Source: Mesobacillus maritimus (GTDB lineage: Bacteria; Bacillota; Bacilli; Bacillales; Cytobacillaceae). From it: 64,000 nucleotides of DNA. A program made the translations under genes and the position numbers. Shown piece by piece: positions 7,713-17,329 of the stretch (positions are counted from its first letter, which is position 1; the number at the start of each line of letters is the position of its first letter). Under the pieces are notes generated by a model, which searched no databases, was not told the origin of the DNA, and saw only the letters and a program-made list of their open reading frames with translations. The DNA lies in assembly GCF_019749255.1 (NCBI RefSeq), contig NZ_JACWFH010000001.1, positions 113,714-177,713 on the forward strand. The letters are read 5' to 3'.

Positions 7713-7790
7713 TTGCGTTTCTGAGGTGGAGTTCTTATAATAAAAAGAACTGAAATTAATAAATATAAAAATAAATGGTTATTTATACAA
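7713..7790 (+). promoter_or_regulatory. Arginine operon promoter with ARG-box-like operators
   Basis: TTGCGT (7713-7718) and TATAAT (7736-7741) are separated by exactly 17 bases, giving a start near 7748. The AT-rich stretch 7751-7788 (AATTAATAAATATAAAAATA, then ATGGTTATTTATACA) resembles tandem AhrC/ArgR boxes downstream of the start. AhrC with arginine represses this operon in B. subtilis. Confidence 0.65.
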
Positions 7791-7810
7791 TAATCGGAAG
7801 GGGGAGTAGA

Positions 7811-8845
7811 GTGAAGGTTGCGGTTATCGGCACAACAGGATATGGTGGGGGCGAATTAATTAGGATATTACATAATCATCCTATATTCCGCATTCACTCC
7901 ATTCACTCAACTAGGGAAGAAATGCCAATTACAGAGGAATTTCCTCATCTCGAAAATATATTTGAAGACTCTTTGAAAAAGGTAGATTCAGAGAAAATTG
8001 CTGAGGATGCAGATTTAGTTTTTCTAGCGACGCCATCTGGTGTTTCAGGAAAACTAGCGCAACAATTCTACGGCAAAGACATCCAGATTGTTGATTTATC
8101 TGGAGACCTTCGAATTAAAAGCGCAGAGGAATATCAAAAATGGTATAAACACGACTGTGTCAATGAAGAAACCTTAGCTGATGCAGTTTATGGACTAAGT
8201 GAGTGGAATCGTGAAAATATAATAAATGCTAGACTGCTAGCTAACCCGGGGTGCTATCCAACTGCCGCTTTACTTGGCCTTGGTCCAGTGGTAGCAGCAG
8301 GATTAATTGAACCCACAGGAATCATAATTGACGGGAAATCAGGCGTTTCTGGAGCAGGAAAATCACTCTCAAAAACAACTGCCTTTGCGGAAATGAATGA
8401 TAATTTTAGAATTTATAAGGTGAATCAGCATCAGCATATTCCGGAAATAGAACAGCAACTCAAATTATGGGATGGTCACATTACCCCAGTTACCTTCAGT
8501 ACACATTTAATCCCGATTACAAGGGGGATTATGACGACCGCCTACGTTCAACTTAAAAAGGAACTTACTACCGCTGAAGTGATCGAACTTTACCAGGAAA
8601 CTTATTTGAATCACCCATTCGTTAGAGTGCGAAAAGAAAACCAATATCCATCTGTTAAAGAAGTTTGTGGTTCTAACTTTTGTGATATTGGACTCAATGT
8701 TGATCAACGAACAGGGCGCCTTACCATTGTTTCTGTAATTGATAATCTAATGAAAGGTGCTGCTGGGCAGGCGGTACAGAATGCCAATTTAATGAACGGA
8801 ATCGATGAAAAGGCAGGATTGAACTTTATTCCAATCTATCCTTAA
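7811..8845 (+). CDS. argC: N-acetyl-gamma-glutamyl-phosphate reductase ArgC
   Basis: ArgC reduces N-acetylglutamyl phosphate to the semialdehyde with NADPH. The Rossmann start MKVAVIGTTGYGGGELIR follows directly from the GTG at 7811. The catalytic Cys148 lies in NPGCYPT. I use the GTG because AAGGGGGAG ends four bases upstream and it gives the family's usual length (344 residues). The longer open frame from 7775 reads through the operator. It is first in the argCJBD-carAB-argF operon. Confidence 0.96.
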   Translation: MKVAVIGTTGYGGGELIRILHNHPIFRIHSIHSTREEMPITEEFPHLENIFEDSLKKVDSEKIAEDADLVFLATPSGVSGKLAQQFYGKDIQIVDLSGDLRIKSAEEYQKWYKHDCVNEETLADAVYGLSEWNRENIINARLLANPGCYPTAALLGLGPVVAAGLIEPTGIIIDGKSGVSGAGKSLSKTTAFAEMNDNFRIYKVNQHQHIPEIEQQLKLWDGHITPVTFSTHLIPITRGIMTTAYVQLKKELTTAEVIELYQETYLNHPFVRVRKENQYPSVKEVCGSNFCDIGLNVDQRTGRLTIVSVIDNLMKGAAGQAVQNANLMNGIDEKAGLNFIPIYP

Positions 8846-8855
8846 GGAGGACACG

Positions 8856-10091
8856 ATGAAACAGGCACTGACAGAAAAGAAGATGATTAGAAAAATCGAT
8901 GCAGGTGGTGTATTAAGTCCAAAAGGTTTTCGTGCTGGTGGGGTTCATGCTGGTCTTAGATATAGCAAATTAGATGTTGGAATCATTCTAAGCGAAACCC
9001 CGGCTAATTGTGCGGCAGTCTATACAACGAGTGCTTTTCAAGCGGCCCCAATAATCGTGACAAAGGATAGTATTTCCAAGGAAGGGTTAATTCAAGCCGT
9101 CATTGTAAATAGTGCCTGCGCCAACGCCTGTACCGGCCAACAAGGGTTGGATGATGCGTATAAAATGAGATCTTTGACCTCTAAAGCCTTTAATATAGCA
9201 GAGCATCACATTGCTGTAGCATCTACTGGTGTCATTGGAGAGTTTCTGCAAATGGATAAAATTGAGACAGGAATCCAAGCGTTAAATCCTGGTCTGTTAG
9301 CGGAGAACGCAGAGGAGTTCCAGACGGCAATTCTTACAACTGATACAGTGATGAAGAGCAGTTGTTATCAGGCAGAAATTGATGGTAAGCCTGTCTCTGT
9401 CGGTGGAGCTGCCAAGGGTTCGGGGATGATTCATCCCAATATGGCCACGATGCTAGGCTTCATTACAACCGATGCAAATATCTCATCAGAACATTTAAGC
9501 GTTGCTTTAAAAGAGTTAACAGACGTCACTTTTAATCAAATTACAGTGGACGGAGATACATCTACAAACGACATGGTTCTCGTAATGGCTAATGGCCATG
9601 CAGGGAATGAGCCGTTATCTCCGGAACATCCAGAGTGGCCAATTTTTATCCAGCTATTAAAAGAAAACTGTGAAAGCCTTGCAAAACAGATTGCTAGAGA
9701 TGGAGAAGGGGCAACCAAGCTAGTGGAGGTTTCCGTTATCGGTGCAGTCTCAAATGAAGAGGCTAGAGCTGTTGCAAAGCAAATCGTTGGATCCAACCTA
9801 GTGAAAACGGCCATTTATGGTGCAGATGCAAACTGGGGAAGAATAATAGGTGCTGTAGGTCAGGCAAATGCCTTTGTCAATCCGGATACAGTTGACATTA
9901 AACTCGGTTCAATGGAATTGTTGCAAGCAAGCAATCCACTGATTTATTCCGAGGAACAGGCTAAAGCGTACTTGGAGCAAGAGAAAATCGAAATTACCGT
10001 AAACCTTAATGTCGGCTCAGGATCTGGAATGGCTTGGGGCTGTGACCTTAGCTATGATTATGTCAAAATCAATGCAAGCTATCGAACATAG
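8856..10091 (+). CDS. argJ: Bifunctional ornithine acetyltransferase / N-acetylglutamate synthase ArgJ
   Basis: ArgJ transfers the acetyl group from N-acetylornithine to glutamate, recycling it, and in many Bacillaceae also makes acetylglutamate from acetyl-CoA. The self-cleavage site between A197 and T198 is visible in NMATMLG. The protein has the expected 411 residues. AAGGAGG precedes the ATG, ten bases after argC. Confidence 0.96.
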   Translation: MKQALTEKKMIRKIDAGGVLSPKGFRAGGVHAGLRYSKLDVGIILSETPANCAAVYTTSAFQAAPIIVTKDSISKEGLIQAVIVNSACANACTGQQGLDDAYKMRSLTSKAFNIAEHHIAVASTGVIGEFLQMDKIETGIQALNPGLLAENAEEFQTAILTTDTVMKSSCYQAEIDGKPVSVGGAAKGSGMIHPNMATMLGFITTDANISSEHLSVALKELTDVTFNQITVDGDTSTNDMVLVMANGHAGNEPLSPEHPEWPIFIQLLKENCESLAKQIARDGEGATKLVEVSVIGAVSNEEARAVAKQIVGSNLVKTAIYGADANWGRIIGAVGQANAFVNPDTVDIKLGSMELLQASNPLIYSEEQAKAYLEQEKIEITVNLNVGSGSGMAWGCDLSYDYVKINASYRT

Positions 10092-10100
10092 GAGGTTACT

Positions 10101-10871
10101 ATGAAATCGATTGTACTCAAATGCGGTGGTAGTGTACTTGATGAGTTATCACCAGCATTTTTTGAAGCCATTCATTCTTTAAAAAAGAATGGTTATAAAC
10201 CAGTTATTGTCCATGGTGGTGGTCCGGCAATCAATACAATGCTCGACCTCTATAAGATAGATTCAAAGTTTCATAATGGGCTTAGAGTAACATGTGACAA
10301 GACAATGGAAGTCGTTGAAATGGTCCTTTCAGGTAAAACAAACCGACAGCTTGTTAGCCTGTTAGCAGAAGGTGGATTAAATGCGATTGGACTGAATGGA
10401 AGCGACGGAGGGTGCCTCGTTGCGGATTTTATCAACAAAGAAGACCTTGGGTTTGTTGGTACTGTTACGATGGTAAATAAGGAAATCATAAATAAATTAA
10501 TCGATTCAGATTTAATTCCGGTTATTACTCCAATAGGGGCAACAGAAGACGGCGAGCGATTAAATATTAATGCAGATTATGCAGCAGCTGCAGTTGCAAA
10601 AGCAATAGATGCAGAACGCTGTATATTTGTAACAAATGTAGAAGGAATCTTAATTAACGGGGAGCTTATTGAAGAAACTTCTACTACTGAAATCCAAGAA
10701 TATATTTCTGATGGACATATCTACGGTGGAATGATTCCAAAAGTAGAATCAGCAATTTCAGCTCTGGATAAAGGAATAAATCAGGTTATGATTGTTTCCG
10801 GGAAAAAGGCCTTTTATCAACAAGGAGGATGGACTGGAACGGCAATAACCAATAAAGAGAGGGTTAAATAA
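10101..10871 (+). CDS. argB: Acetylglutamate kinase ArgB
   Basis: ArgB phosphorylates N-acetylglutamate. The amino-acid kinase fold shows VLKCGGSVLDE at the N-terminus, VHGGGPAINTML for substrate binding, and a C-terminal GGMIPKVESA segment. It is 256 residues, and AGGAGG precedes the ATG. Its stop overlaps the argD start by one base, so the two are translationally coupled. Confidence 0.96.
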   Translation: MKSIVLKCGGSVLDELSPAFFEAIHSLKKNGYKPVIVHGGGPAINTMLDLYKIDSKFHNGLRVTCDKTMEVVEMVLSGKTNRQLVSLLAEGGLNAIGLNGSDGGCLVADFINKEDLGFVGTVTMVNKEIINKLIDSDLIPVITPIGATEDGERLNINADYAAAAVAKAIDAERCIFVTNVEGILINGELIEETSTTEIQEYISDGHIYGGMIPKVESAISALDKGINQVMIVSGKKAFYQQGGWTGTAITNKERVK

Positions 10872-12028
10872 TGAGCCATTTATTTCCGACCTATAGCCGT
10901 TGGGAAATAGAACCAGCTAGCGCTAAAGGAACAAAGATTACGGCAGTGGATGGGAAAGAGTATCTTGATTTCACTTCAGGAATTGGTGTTTGCAACTTGG
11001 GGCATTGCCATCCACATATCGAGCAGGCCGTTACAGAACAACTGAAAAAGTTCTGGCATGTGTCTAATCTCTTTCCACAATCAATGCAGGAAAAAGCTGC
11101 AAAGCTCCTAGCAGATGCAGCAGGGTTAGATTTAGTTTTCTTTGCAAACAGTGGTGCGGAAGCAAATGAGGCTGCACTAAAGCTTGCACGGAAAGCAACG
11201 AACCGATCGAAGATTATTTCATTTAACAATTCATTCCATGGGCGGACATTTGGTTCGATGGCAGTAACGGGTCAAGATAAGATAAAAAACGGTTTTGGAC
11301 CAATGCTTGAGACCTTTATCCATTTGCCTTTTAATCAGGTGGAGGCATTCTTAAAAGAAATAGATCAGAATACCGCAGCAGTTGTGCTAGAGGTTGTCCA
11401 AGGTGAGGGTGGAATTAACGTTGCAACTTCTGAGTTTCTGAAGGTTATCGAAAAAGCATGTAAAGACAATGGCACATTGCTCATTATTGATGAAATTCAA
11501 ACAGGTATTGGACGTACAGGAAAACCTTTTGCGTTTCAGCATTTCGATATAAAACCGGATATTATTACCGCTGCAAAAGGTTTAGGAAGTGGGTTACCGA
11601 TTGGTGCAGTGGTCGGAACAGCAGAGCTTCAAGATGCTTTTGGACCAGGAAGTCATGGATCAACATTCGGTGGAAACCCAATAGCCATTGCCGCAGCAGT
11701 TGCTACTATGGAAATGATTTTCACTGAACAACTATTAACTGAAACGACAGCGATGGGGCAATATCTATATGACCAACTTGTGACAACCATAAGCAAGATA
11801 GATGGTGTTCTAGATATCAGAGGGATGGGGCTGATCCTCGGAATTGAAATATCCGGGAATGTTCCAGAAGTGCTTTCTAGCCTTCGAACAAAAGGGTTAA
11901 TACTTTTGCCTGCAGGGGAAAAGGTCATTCGCTTACTTCCACCACTTACGATAACAGAGGCTGAAGTGAATCAGGCGATAGGTATACTCGAGTCTACATT
12001 AACAAATATAACTTCGGCAGCATTATAG
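10871..12028 (+). CDS. argD: Acetylornithine aminotransferase ArgD
   Basis: ArgD is a class III PLP aminotransferase of 385 residues that makes N-acetylornithine from the semialdehyde. Visible features are the NSGAEANEAALKLAR loop, the LIIDEIQTGIGRTG segment with the PLP-binding Asp, and the Schiff-base Lys in ITAAKGLGSG. It overlaps argB by one base. Confidence 0.95.
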   Translation: MSHLFPTYSRWEIEPASAKGTKITAVDGKEYLDFTSGIGVCNLGHCHPHIEQAVTEQLKKFWHVSNLFPQSMQEKAAKLLADAAGLDLVFFANSGAEANEAALKLARKATNRSKIISFNNSFHGRTFGSMAVTGQDKIKNGFGPMLETFIHLPFNQVEAFLKEIDQNTAAVVLEVVQGEGGINVATSEFLKVIEKACKDNGTLLIIDEIQTGIGRTGKPFAFQHFDIKPDIITAAKGLGSGLPIGAVVGTAELQDAFGPGSHGSTFGGNPIAIAAAVATMEMIFTEQLLTETTAMGQYLYDQLVTTISKIDGVLDIRGMGLILGIEISGNVPEVLSSLRTKGLILLPAGEKVIRLLPPLTITEAEVNQAIGILESTLTNITSAAL

Positions 12029-12050
12029 CCGAATATTTTTAGAGATTAAA

Positions 12051-12085
12051 TGAATAATTATTAGGTTGTGTATATAATTATTCGA
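12051..12085 (+). promoter_or_regulatory. ARG-box-like operators before carA
   Basis: TGAATAATTATTAG (12051-12064) closely matches the AhrC/ArgR half-palindrome. A second similar block, TATATAATTATTCGA, lies at 12071-12085. A TATAAT at 12073-12078 inside it could be the -10 of an internal promoter. This suggests extra arginine control of the carAB-argF part of the operon. Confidence 0.5.
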
Positions 12086-12101
12086 AAATACGAGGTGAAT
12101 T

Positions 12102-13181
12102 ATGGACGGTTACTTACATCTAAGTGAAGGGATTTCCTATAAAGGCTCATGGGTAGGGAAACAACCGGATAAGGAAATTAAAGGAGAGGTTGTCTTTTTT
12201 ACTGGGATGACGGGGTACCAAGAGGTGTTAACGGACCCATCCTATAAAGATCAAATAGTCGTTTTTACTTATCCGTTAATAGGAAATTACGGTATTAATA
12301 AAAAGGATGCCGAGAGTCTTGTTCCGCAACCAGCAGCTGTAATTGTATATGAGGCAGAGACCCATTGTTTTCATTATGAATCAGAAATGAGTATGAGTGA
12401 TTATCTACAAAAATGGAATATTCCTGTTCTGTCCCATATCGATACACGAGCGGTTGTAAAAAGCATTCGAGAACATGGCTCAATGCCAGCAATTCTTTCA
12501 GACAAAAAAGAGTTTCTGAAAGACTTTACGCTAAGTCCTGATATGAAGGTAAAACAAGTGTCAATTTCAAAACCGAAAGTTTACGGAGAAGGTTATCCGC
12601 ATATTGTCCTTTTTGATTTTGGATATAAAAAATCAATCTTAGATAGTCTTTTGAACAAAGGGTGTAAAGTGACGGTCGTCCCATACGATAGTACGTTTGA
12701 ATATATCCAATCTCTTCAACCTGATGGTGTACTCTTGTCTAATGGACCGGGAGACCCCAAGGAGTTAACAGAAAAACTCCCACAAATTAAGAAGGTTATT
12801 GAACATCTTCCTACATTAGGGATTTGTTTAGGCCATCAGTTAGCTGCTCTTGCGCTTGGTGGTGACACCAAAAAAATGCTATTTGGTCATCGGGGGGCCA
12901 ACCAGCCAGTCTGTGATCATCAAACTGGGAAGGTGTTTATGTCTTCACAAAACCATAGCTATGTTGTTGATGAACAAAGTATTAGTAAAGCGGGTCTTTC
13001 TGCACGTTTTATCAATAGTAATGATGGTTCTGTTGAGGGACTATCGCATAAAACATTGCCGCTAGTAACCGTCCAATTTCATCCAGAAGCTCATCCAGGA
13101 CCGGCAGACAGCGATTTTGTATTTGATGAATTTATCAATCTTGTTGAATCAACGAAGCGGAGAGAAGTGAATTATGCCTAA
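12102..13181 (+). CDS. carA: Carbamoyl-phosphate synthase small (glutaminase) subunit, arginine-specific
   Basis: The C-terminal class I glutamine amidotransferase domain carries the nucleophile Cys242 in LGICLGHQLA and the His-Glu pair in FHPEAHPGP. The N-terminal half is the CPSase small-subunit domain. The 359 residues fit the family. Its place between argD and argF marks it as the arginine copy rather than pyrAA. It overlaps carB by eight bases. Confidence 0.95.
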   Translation: MDGYLHLSEGISYKGSWVGKQPDKEIKGEVVFFTGMTGYQEVLTDPSYKDQIVVFTYPLIGNYGINKKDAESLVPQPAAVIVYEAETHCFHYESEMSMSDYLQKWNIPVLSHIDTRAVVKSIREHGSMPAILSDKKEFLKDFTLSPDMKVKQVSISKPKVYGEGYPHIVLFDFGYKKSILDSLLNKGCKVTVVPYDSTFEYIQSLQPDGVLLSNGPGDPKELTEKLPQIKKVIEHLPTLGICLGHQLAALALGGDTKKMLFGHRGANQPVCDHQTGKVFMSSQNHSYVVDEQSISKAGLSARFINSNDGSVEGLSHKTLPLVTVQFHPEAHPGPADSDFVFDEFINLVESTKRREVNYA

Positions 13182-16100
13182 AGATACTAGCATTCAATCC
13201 ATCTTAGTTATTGGTTCCGGCCCAATTATTATTGGGCAGGCAGCCGAATTTGATTACGCGGGAACCCAGGCTTGTATTGCTTTAAAAGAAGAAGGATACC
13301 GCGTGATTTTGTTAAATAATAATCCAGCCACTGTCATGACCGATCCCGAATTTGCGGATGCGATCTATTTTGAACCAATGACCGTGGAAAGTGTAGAAAA
13401 AATTATCAAAAAGGAAAAGCCGGACGGGCTCCTTGCCACACTTGGGGGCCAGGCAGGTTTAAACATGGCTTTTCAGTTGAGTGAACAAGGCATTATTGAG
13501 AAATACGGACTAAAAGTACTAGGGACATCGATTGATTCTATTAAGCAAGGTGAAGACCGAGATGCGTTTAGAAGCCTGATGTATAAACTCAATGAGCCAG
13601 TTCCAGAGAGTGAAGTGGTCCATAGTGTTGATGAAGCCCTAACGTTTGCAAAAGCTACAGGATATCCCGTTATTGTTAGACCTGCTTATACACTAGGCGG
13701 TACGGGTGGTGGCATCGCTCCAACTGAGGAAGACCTTATTAGTTTGGTGACCGGTGGCCTCAATGAAAGCCCGATTCATCAATGCTTAATCGAAAAAAGC
13801 ATTGCCGGGTACAAAGAAGTTGAGTATGAGATGATGCGGGATGCCAATGGAACATGTATTGCCATATGTAATATGGAAAACTTTGATCCTGTGGGAATCC
13901 ATACTGGGGATTCGATTGTTGTTGCTCCCTCGCAGACGTTGACAGACCGAGAGTACCAAATGCTTAGATCTGCAGCTGTAAAAATTATATCTGCTCTTGG
14001 AATTGTTGGTGGGTGTAATATTCAGTTTGCTCTCGACCCTGAAAGTAAAAATTACTATCTCATCGAAGTAAATCCGCGCGTTAGCCGCTCATCGGCATTG
14101 GCATCAAAAGCAACGGGTTATCCGATTGCAAGGATGGCTGCAAAGCTTGCTGTTGGTCATTTGTTATCAGAGTTAAAAAATCCTGTAACGGGAAATACGT
14201 ATGCAAGTTACGAGCCGGCACTTGATTATGTTGTCGTGAAAATTCCTAAATGGCCTTTTGATAAGTTTCCTGGTATAGAGCGACGCCTAGGTACGCAAAT
14301 GAAAGCAACTGGGGAAGCAATGGGAATCGATCGGAATTTCGAACGTGCTTTGGTTAAAGCAGTTCGCTCATTAGATATGAATGTTCAGAATTTAACCTTG
14401 GCATTATTTGAAGGGAAATCAACTGAGGAATTAAAATCAATTTTAGCTCAACAGTCAGATGAACGACTTTTCGTGATAATGGAATTATTACGTCGTGGCG
14501 TAAGCAAAAAGAGCATTCATGATGATACAAAAATTGACCTATTTTTCTTAAATAAGTTAGAAGGTATTATTCAAATTGAAGCCGAAATTGCCAATGAAAA
14601 TGCTCTTGAGGTGAGTGCTGAAAAATTAGCTTCATATAAAGAGAAAGGTTTCAGTGATGATTATCTTGCAAAGGCATGGAAGATGACCGAAAAGCAGGTT
14701 AGAAACCTTAGAAGTAAGCTCGGGGTAAAACCAAGTTATAAAATGGTGGATACTTGTGCTGCAGAATTTGATTCTAGCTCTAATTATTTTTATTCTTGTT
14801 ATTTTGGGGAAAATGAATCGCCGAAAAGTAGCAAAAGAAAGGTATTAATTGTAGGAAGCGGACCTATTCGCATTGGTCAGGGCGTCGAATTTGACTATTG
14901 TTCCGTTCATGGGGTTCTTGCGTTAAAAGAAGAAAACATTGAAACGATTATGATTAACAATAATCCAGAAACAGTAAGCACAGACTTTGCCTTATCTGAC
15001 CGACTTTATTTTGAACCATTATGCTTAGAAGAAATTCTCGATGTGATTGAAGTAGAAGGAATAGAGGAAGTTATTGTTCAACTCGGAGGACAAACGGCTC
15101 TAAACTTAGCAAAAGGCCTAGAGAATCATGGAGTAACATTACTTGGTACAAGTTCGGAAATGATTGATTTATTTGAAGATAGAGATAAGTTTTATCGTCT
15201 TCTTGATCGTCTAAACATTCCACGGGTAAAAGGGTTAATTGCTGGTAACCAGCAAGAACTTGTCGATGCTGCAGCTACAATTGGATTTCCTGTTTTAATT
15301 CGTCCTTCTTATGTAATTGGTGGTCAGGATATGATGGTCATTGAAAATCAGGAGAAGTTGGAAGCTCATTTAGCTAATAGTATCGTTCAATATCCTGTGC
15401 TAATTGACCAATTTTTAGAGGCAAGAGAAGCTGAAATCGACCTTGCCGCGGATGGAACTCATATTATCGTCCCTGCAATCATGGAACATATTGAGAGAAC
15501 AGGTGTTCACTCTGGTGATAGCTTATCGATGATTCCCGCACAAGGTTTATCTATATCAGTTAAAAAGAAAATTATTGAATATGCATCTCTAATAATCAAG
15601 GATACAGGTTATCAGGGATTGATGAATATACAGTATATTATCTCTGGGGAAGAAGTTTATATCCTTGAGGTAAATCCACGTTCAAGTCGAACAATGCCAA
15701 TTGTAAGCAAAGTGACAGGCGTGCCTCTTGTCAATAAAGCGACAAAAATATTGCTTGGGAAATACAAGATGTCGAAAAATGAATTACCGGTATTTGGTGA
15801 AGGACCTAGCCCGTATGTTTGTTTGAAATATCCAGTGTTTTCCAACTTCGCCTTAAGAGGCCTCGATATTAAGACGGGTCCACAAATGATGTCAACTGGT
15901 GAAGGAATTAGTATTGGCCAAACAACAGAGGAAGCTTTAAAGAAATACTTTGCTTCATTGTCTACTAAGTTACAGGGAAATAAAATTCTCTTCACAAGTT
16001 GTGATCAAACCCTTATTCAAGAAGCGGCTCAGTGTGGCATAGACCTTATTCGTTATGAAGGGGAAATAAATGAGATCGCAACGGAAAACATTGTTGGGGT

Positions 16101-16287
16101 ATTATGCAGTGGAAGTAGCAGTGAAGATGTTTTTCTTCGTCAATGGGCAATTCGCCAACGTAGGCTGATCTTCTCTCAGGAAGAAACCTTTAAGGCTTAT
16201 CTAAAAGGAATGAAAAATACTGAGTGGAACGTGAAACCAATGGGAGAATGGTTAAACCAAATTGAAAAGGGTGTGGCAGTTAAATGA
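13174..16287 (+). CDS. carB: Carbamoyl-phosphate synthase large subunit, arginine-specific
   Basis: The two homologous ATP-grasp halves are plain: LVIGSGPIIIGQAAEFDYAG near residue 11 and LIVGSGPIRIGQGVEFDY near 560, each with an IEVNPR or LEVNPR metal-binding motif. The 1037-residue length is slightly short of pyrAB-type enzymes. The C-terminal regulatory domain is reduced, as in arginine-specific copies. It overlaps both carA and argF. Confidence 0.95.
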   Translation: MPKDTSIQSILVIGSGPIIIGQAAEFDYAGTQACIALKEEGYRVILLNNNPATVMTDPEFADAIYFEPMTVESVEKIIKKEKPDGLLATLGGQAGLNMAFQLSEQGIIEKYGLKVLGTSIDSIKQGEDRDAFRSLMYKLNEPVPESEVVHSVDEALTFAKATGYPVIVRPAYTLGGTGGGIAPTEEDLISLVTGGLNESPIHQCLIEKSIAGYKEVEYEMMRDANGTCIAICNMENFDPVGIHTGDSIVVAPSQTLTDREYQMLRSAAVKIISALGIVGGCNIQFALDPESKNYYLIEVNPRVSRSSALASKATGYPIARMAAKLAVGHLLSELKNPVTGNTYASYEPALDYVVVKIPKWPFDKFPGIERRLGTQMKATGEAMGIDRNFERALVKAVRSLDMNVQNLTLALFEGKSTEELKSILAQQSDERLFVIMELLRRGVSKKSIHDDTKIDLFFLNKLEGIIQIEAEIANENALEVSAEKLASYKEKGFSDDYLAKAWKMTEKQVRNLRSKLGVKPSYKMVDTCAAEFDSSSNYFYSCYFGENESPKSSKRKVLIVGSGPIRIGQGVEFDYCSVHGVLALKEENIETIMINNNPETVSTDFALSDRLYFEPLCLEEILDVIEVEGIEEVIVQLGGQTALNLAKGLENHGVTLLGTSSEMIDLFEDRDKFYRLLDRLNIPRVKGLIAGNQQELVDAAATIGFPVLIRPSYVIGGQDMMVIENQEKLEAHLANSIVQYPVLIDQFLEAREAEIDLAADGTHIIVPAIMEHIERTGVHSGDSLSMIPAQGLSISVKKKIIEYASLIIKDTGYQGLMNIQYIISGEEVYILEVNPRSSRTMPIVSKVTGVPLVNKATKILLGKYKMSKNELPVFGEGPSPYVCLKYPVFSNFALRGLDIKTGPQMMSTGEGISIGQTTEEALKKYFASLSTKLQGNKILFTSCDQTLIQEAAQCGIDLIRYEGEINEIATENIVGVLCSGSSSEDVFLRQWAIRQRRLIFSQEETFKAYLKGMKNTEWNVKPMGEWLNQIEKGVAVK

Positions 16288-17240
16288 GTAAGGCTCAGCA
16301 ATCGACAATCAACAAATTGTCTTTGAAGGGGAAACATTTCCTAACAATCCTTGATTTTTCTACTGAGGAAATTCAATTGCTAATTGATAAGGCGATTGAA
16401 CTGAAATCGAAAGGACCAGGTCAAAATCCTTTAGCTGGAAAAATTCTCGCAATGATCTTTGAAAAAAATTCGACAAGAACACGGATGTCCTTCGAAGCTG
16501 GAATGCTCCAGCTTGGAGGTCATGCGATCTATATGAATAACCAGGATTCCCAGCTAGGGCGTGGGGAAACCATTGCTGATACTGCTCAAGTGTTATCTCA
16601 ATATGTTAATGCCATAATGATTCGAACTCATGGACATGAACGAGTGGAGGAACTTGCCAATCATTCTACTGTGCCTGTTATAAATGGACTAACGGATTTA
16701 GCACATCCATGTCAGGCCATTGCGGATGTTCTTACACTAACAGAAAAGAAGGGTGCTGTCCGGGGATTAAAATTGGCTTATGTAGGGGATGGCAATAATG
16801 TTGCTAACTCATTAATGGCTATCTGTGCAAAATTGGGCATCGATTTTGCAATCGCTGCACCTGAGTCCTATTGGCCGGATGAGGAAGTGACTTCTAAGTG
16901 CAAAGAAATTGCCGAACAAACAGGCTGTAAAATTACAGTTACCGCTAATCCTGTAGAGGCAGTTCAAAATGCGGATGCGGTTTACGCAGATGTTTGGACG
17001 AGTATGGGGCAGGAAGAAGAAAACGAACAGCGCTTAAAAGATTTTCATGAATACCAAATTAATGAGGATCTTGTTAGTCACGCAAAGAAGGATTATCTTT
17101 TCATGCATTGCTTACCAGCCCATCGCGAGGAAGAAGTAACTACAGGTGTCATTGACGGACCTAATTCCGTAGTATTTGAGCAAGCAGGCAATCGCCTTCA
17201 TGCACAAAAGGCATTATTAGTTGAATTATTAAAAGACTAA
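16284..17240 (+). CDS. argF: Ornithine carbamoyltransferase ArgF
   Basis: ArgF makes citrulline from ornithine and carbamoyl phosphate, the latter provided by CarAB from the same transcript. The carbamoyl-phosphate motif STRTRMSFE, the HPCQAIAD motif and the ornithine-site HCLPAH are all present. It has 318 residues. The ATGA overlap with carB indicates coupling. It is last in the operon. argG and argH are not in the window. Confidence 0.96.
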   Translation: MSKAQQSTINKLSLKGKHFLTILDFSTEEIQLLIDKAIELKSKGPGQNPLAGKILAMIFEKNSTRTRMSFEAGMLQLGGHAIYMNNQDSQLGRGETIADTAQVLSQYVNAIMIRTHGHERVEELANHSTVPVINGLTDLAHPCQAIADVLTLTEKKGAVRGLKLAYVGDGNNVANSLMAICAKLGIDFAIAAPESYWPDEEVTSKCKEIAEQTGCKITVTANPVEAVQNADAVYADVWTSMGQEEENEQRLKDFHEYQINEDLVSHAKKDYLFMHCLPAHREEEVTTGVIDGPNSVVFEQAGNRLHAQKALLVELLKD

Positions 17241-17245
17241 GCATT

Positions 17246-17285
17246 AGCACATGAGATTTTTTTATAATCTCATGTGCTTTTTTTA
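17246..17285 (+). terminator. Terminator of the arginine operon
   Basis: AGCACATGAGATT (17246-17258) pairs perfectly with AATCTCATGTGCT (17266-17278), followed by seven or more T residues, just after the argF stop. Confidence 0.95.
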
Positions 17286-17329
17286 TGTGGAAGGATAAAT
17301 AGACTGGGGTTTACGTGAAAAAGTAAGGG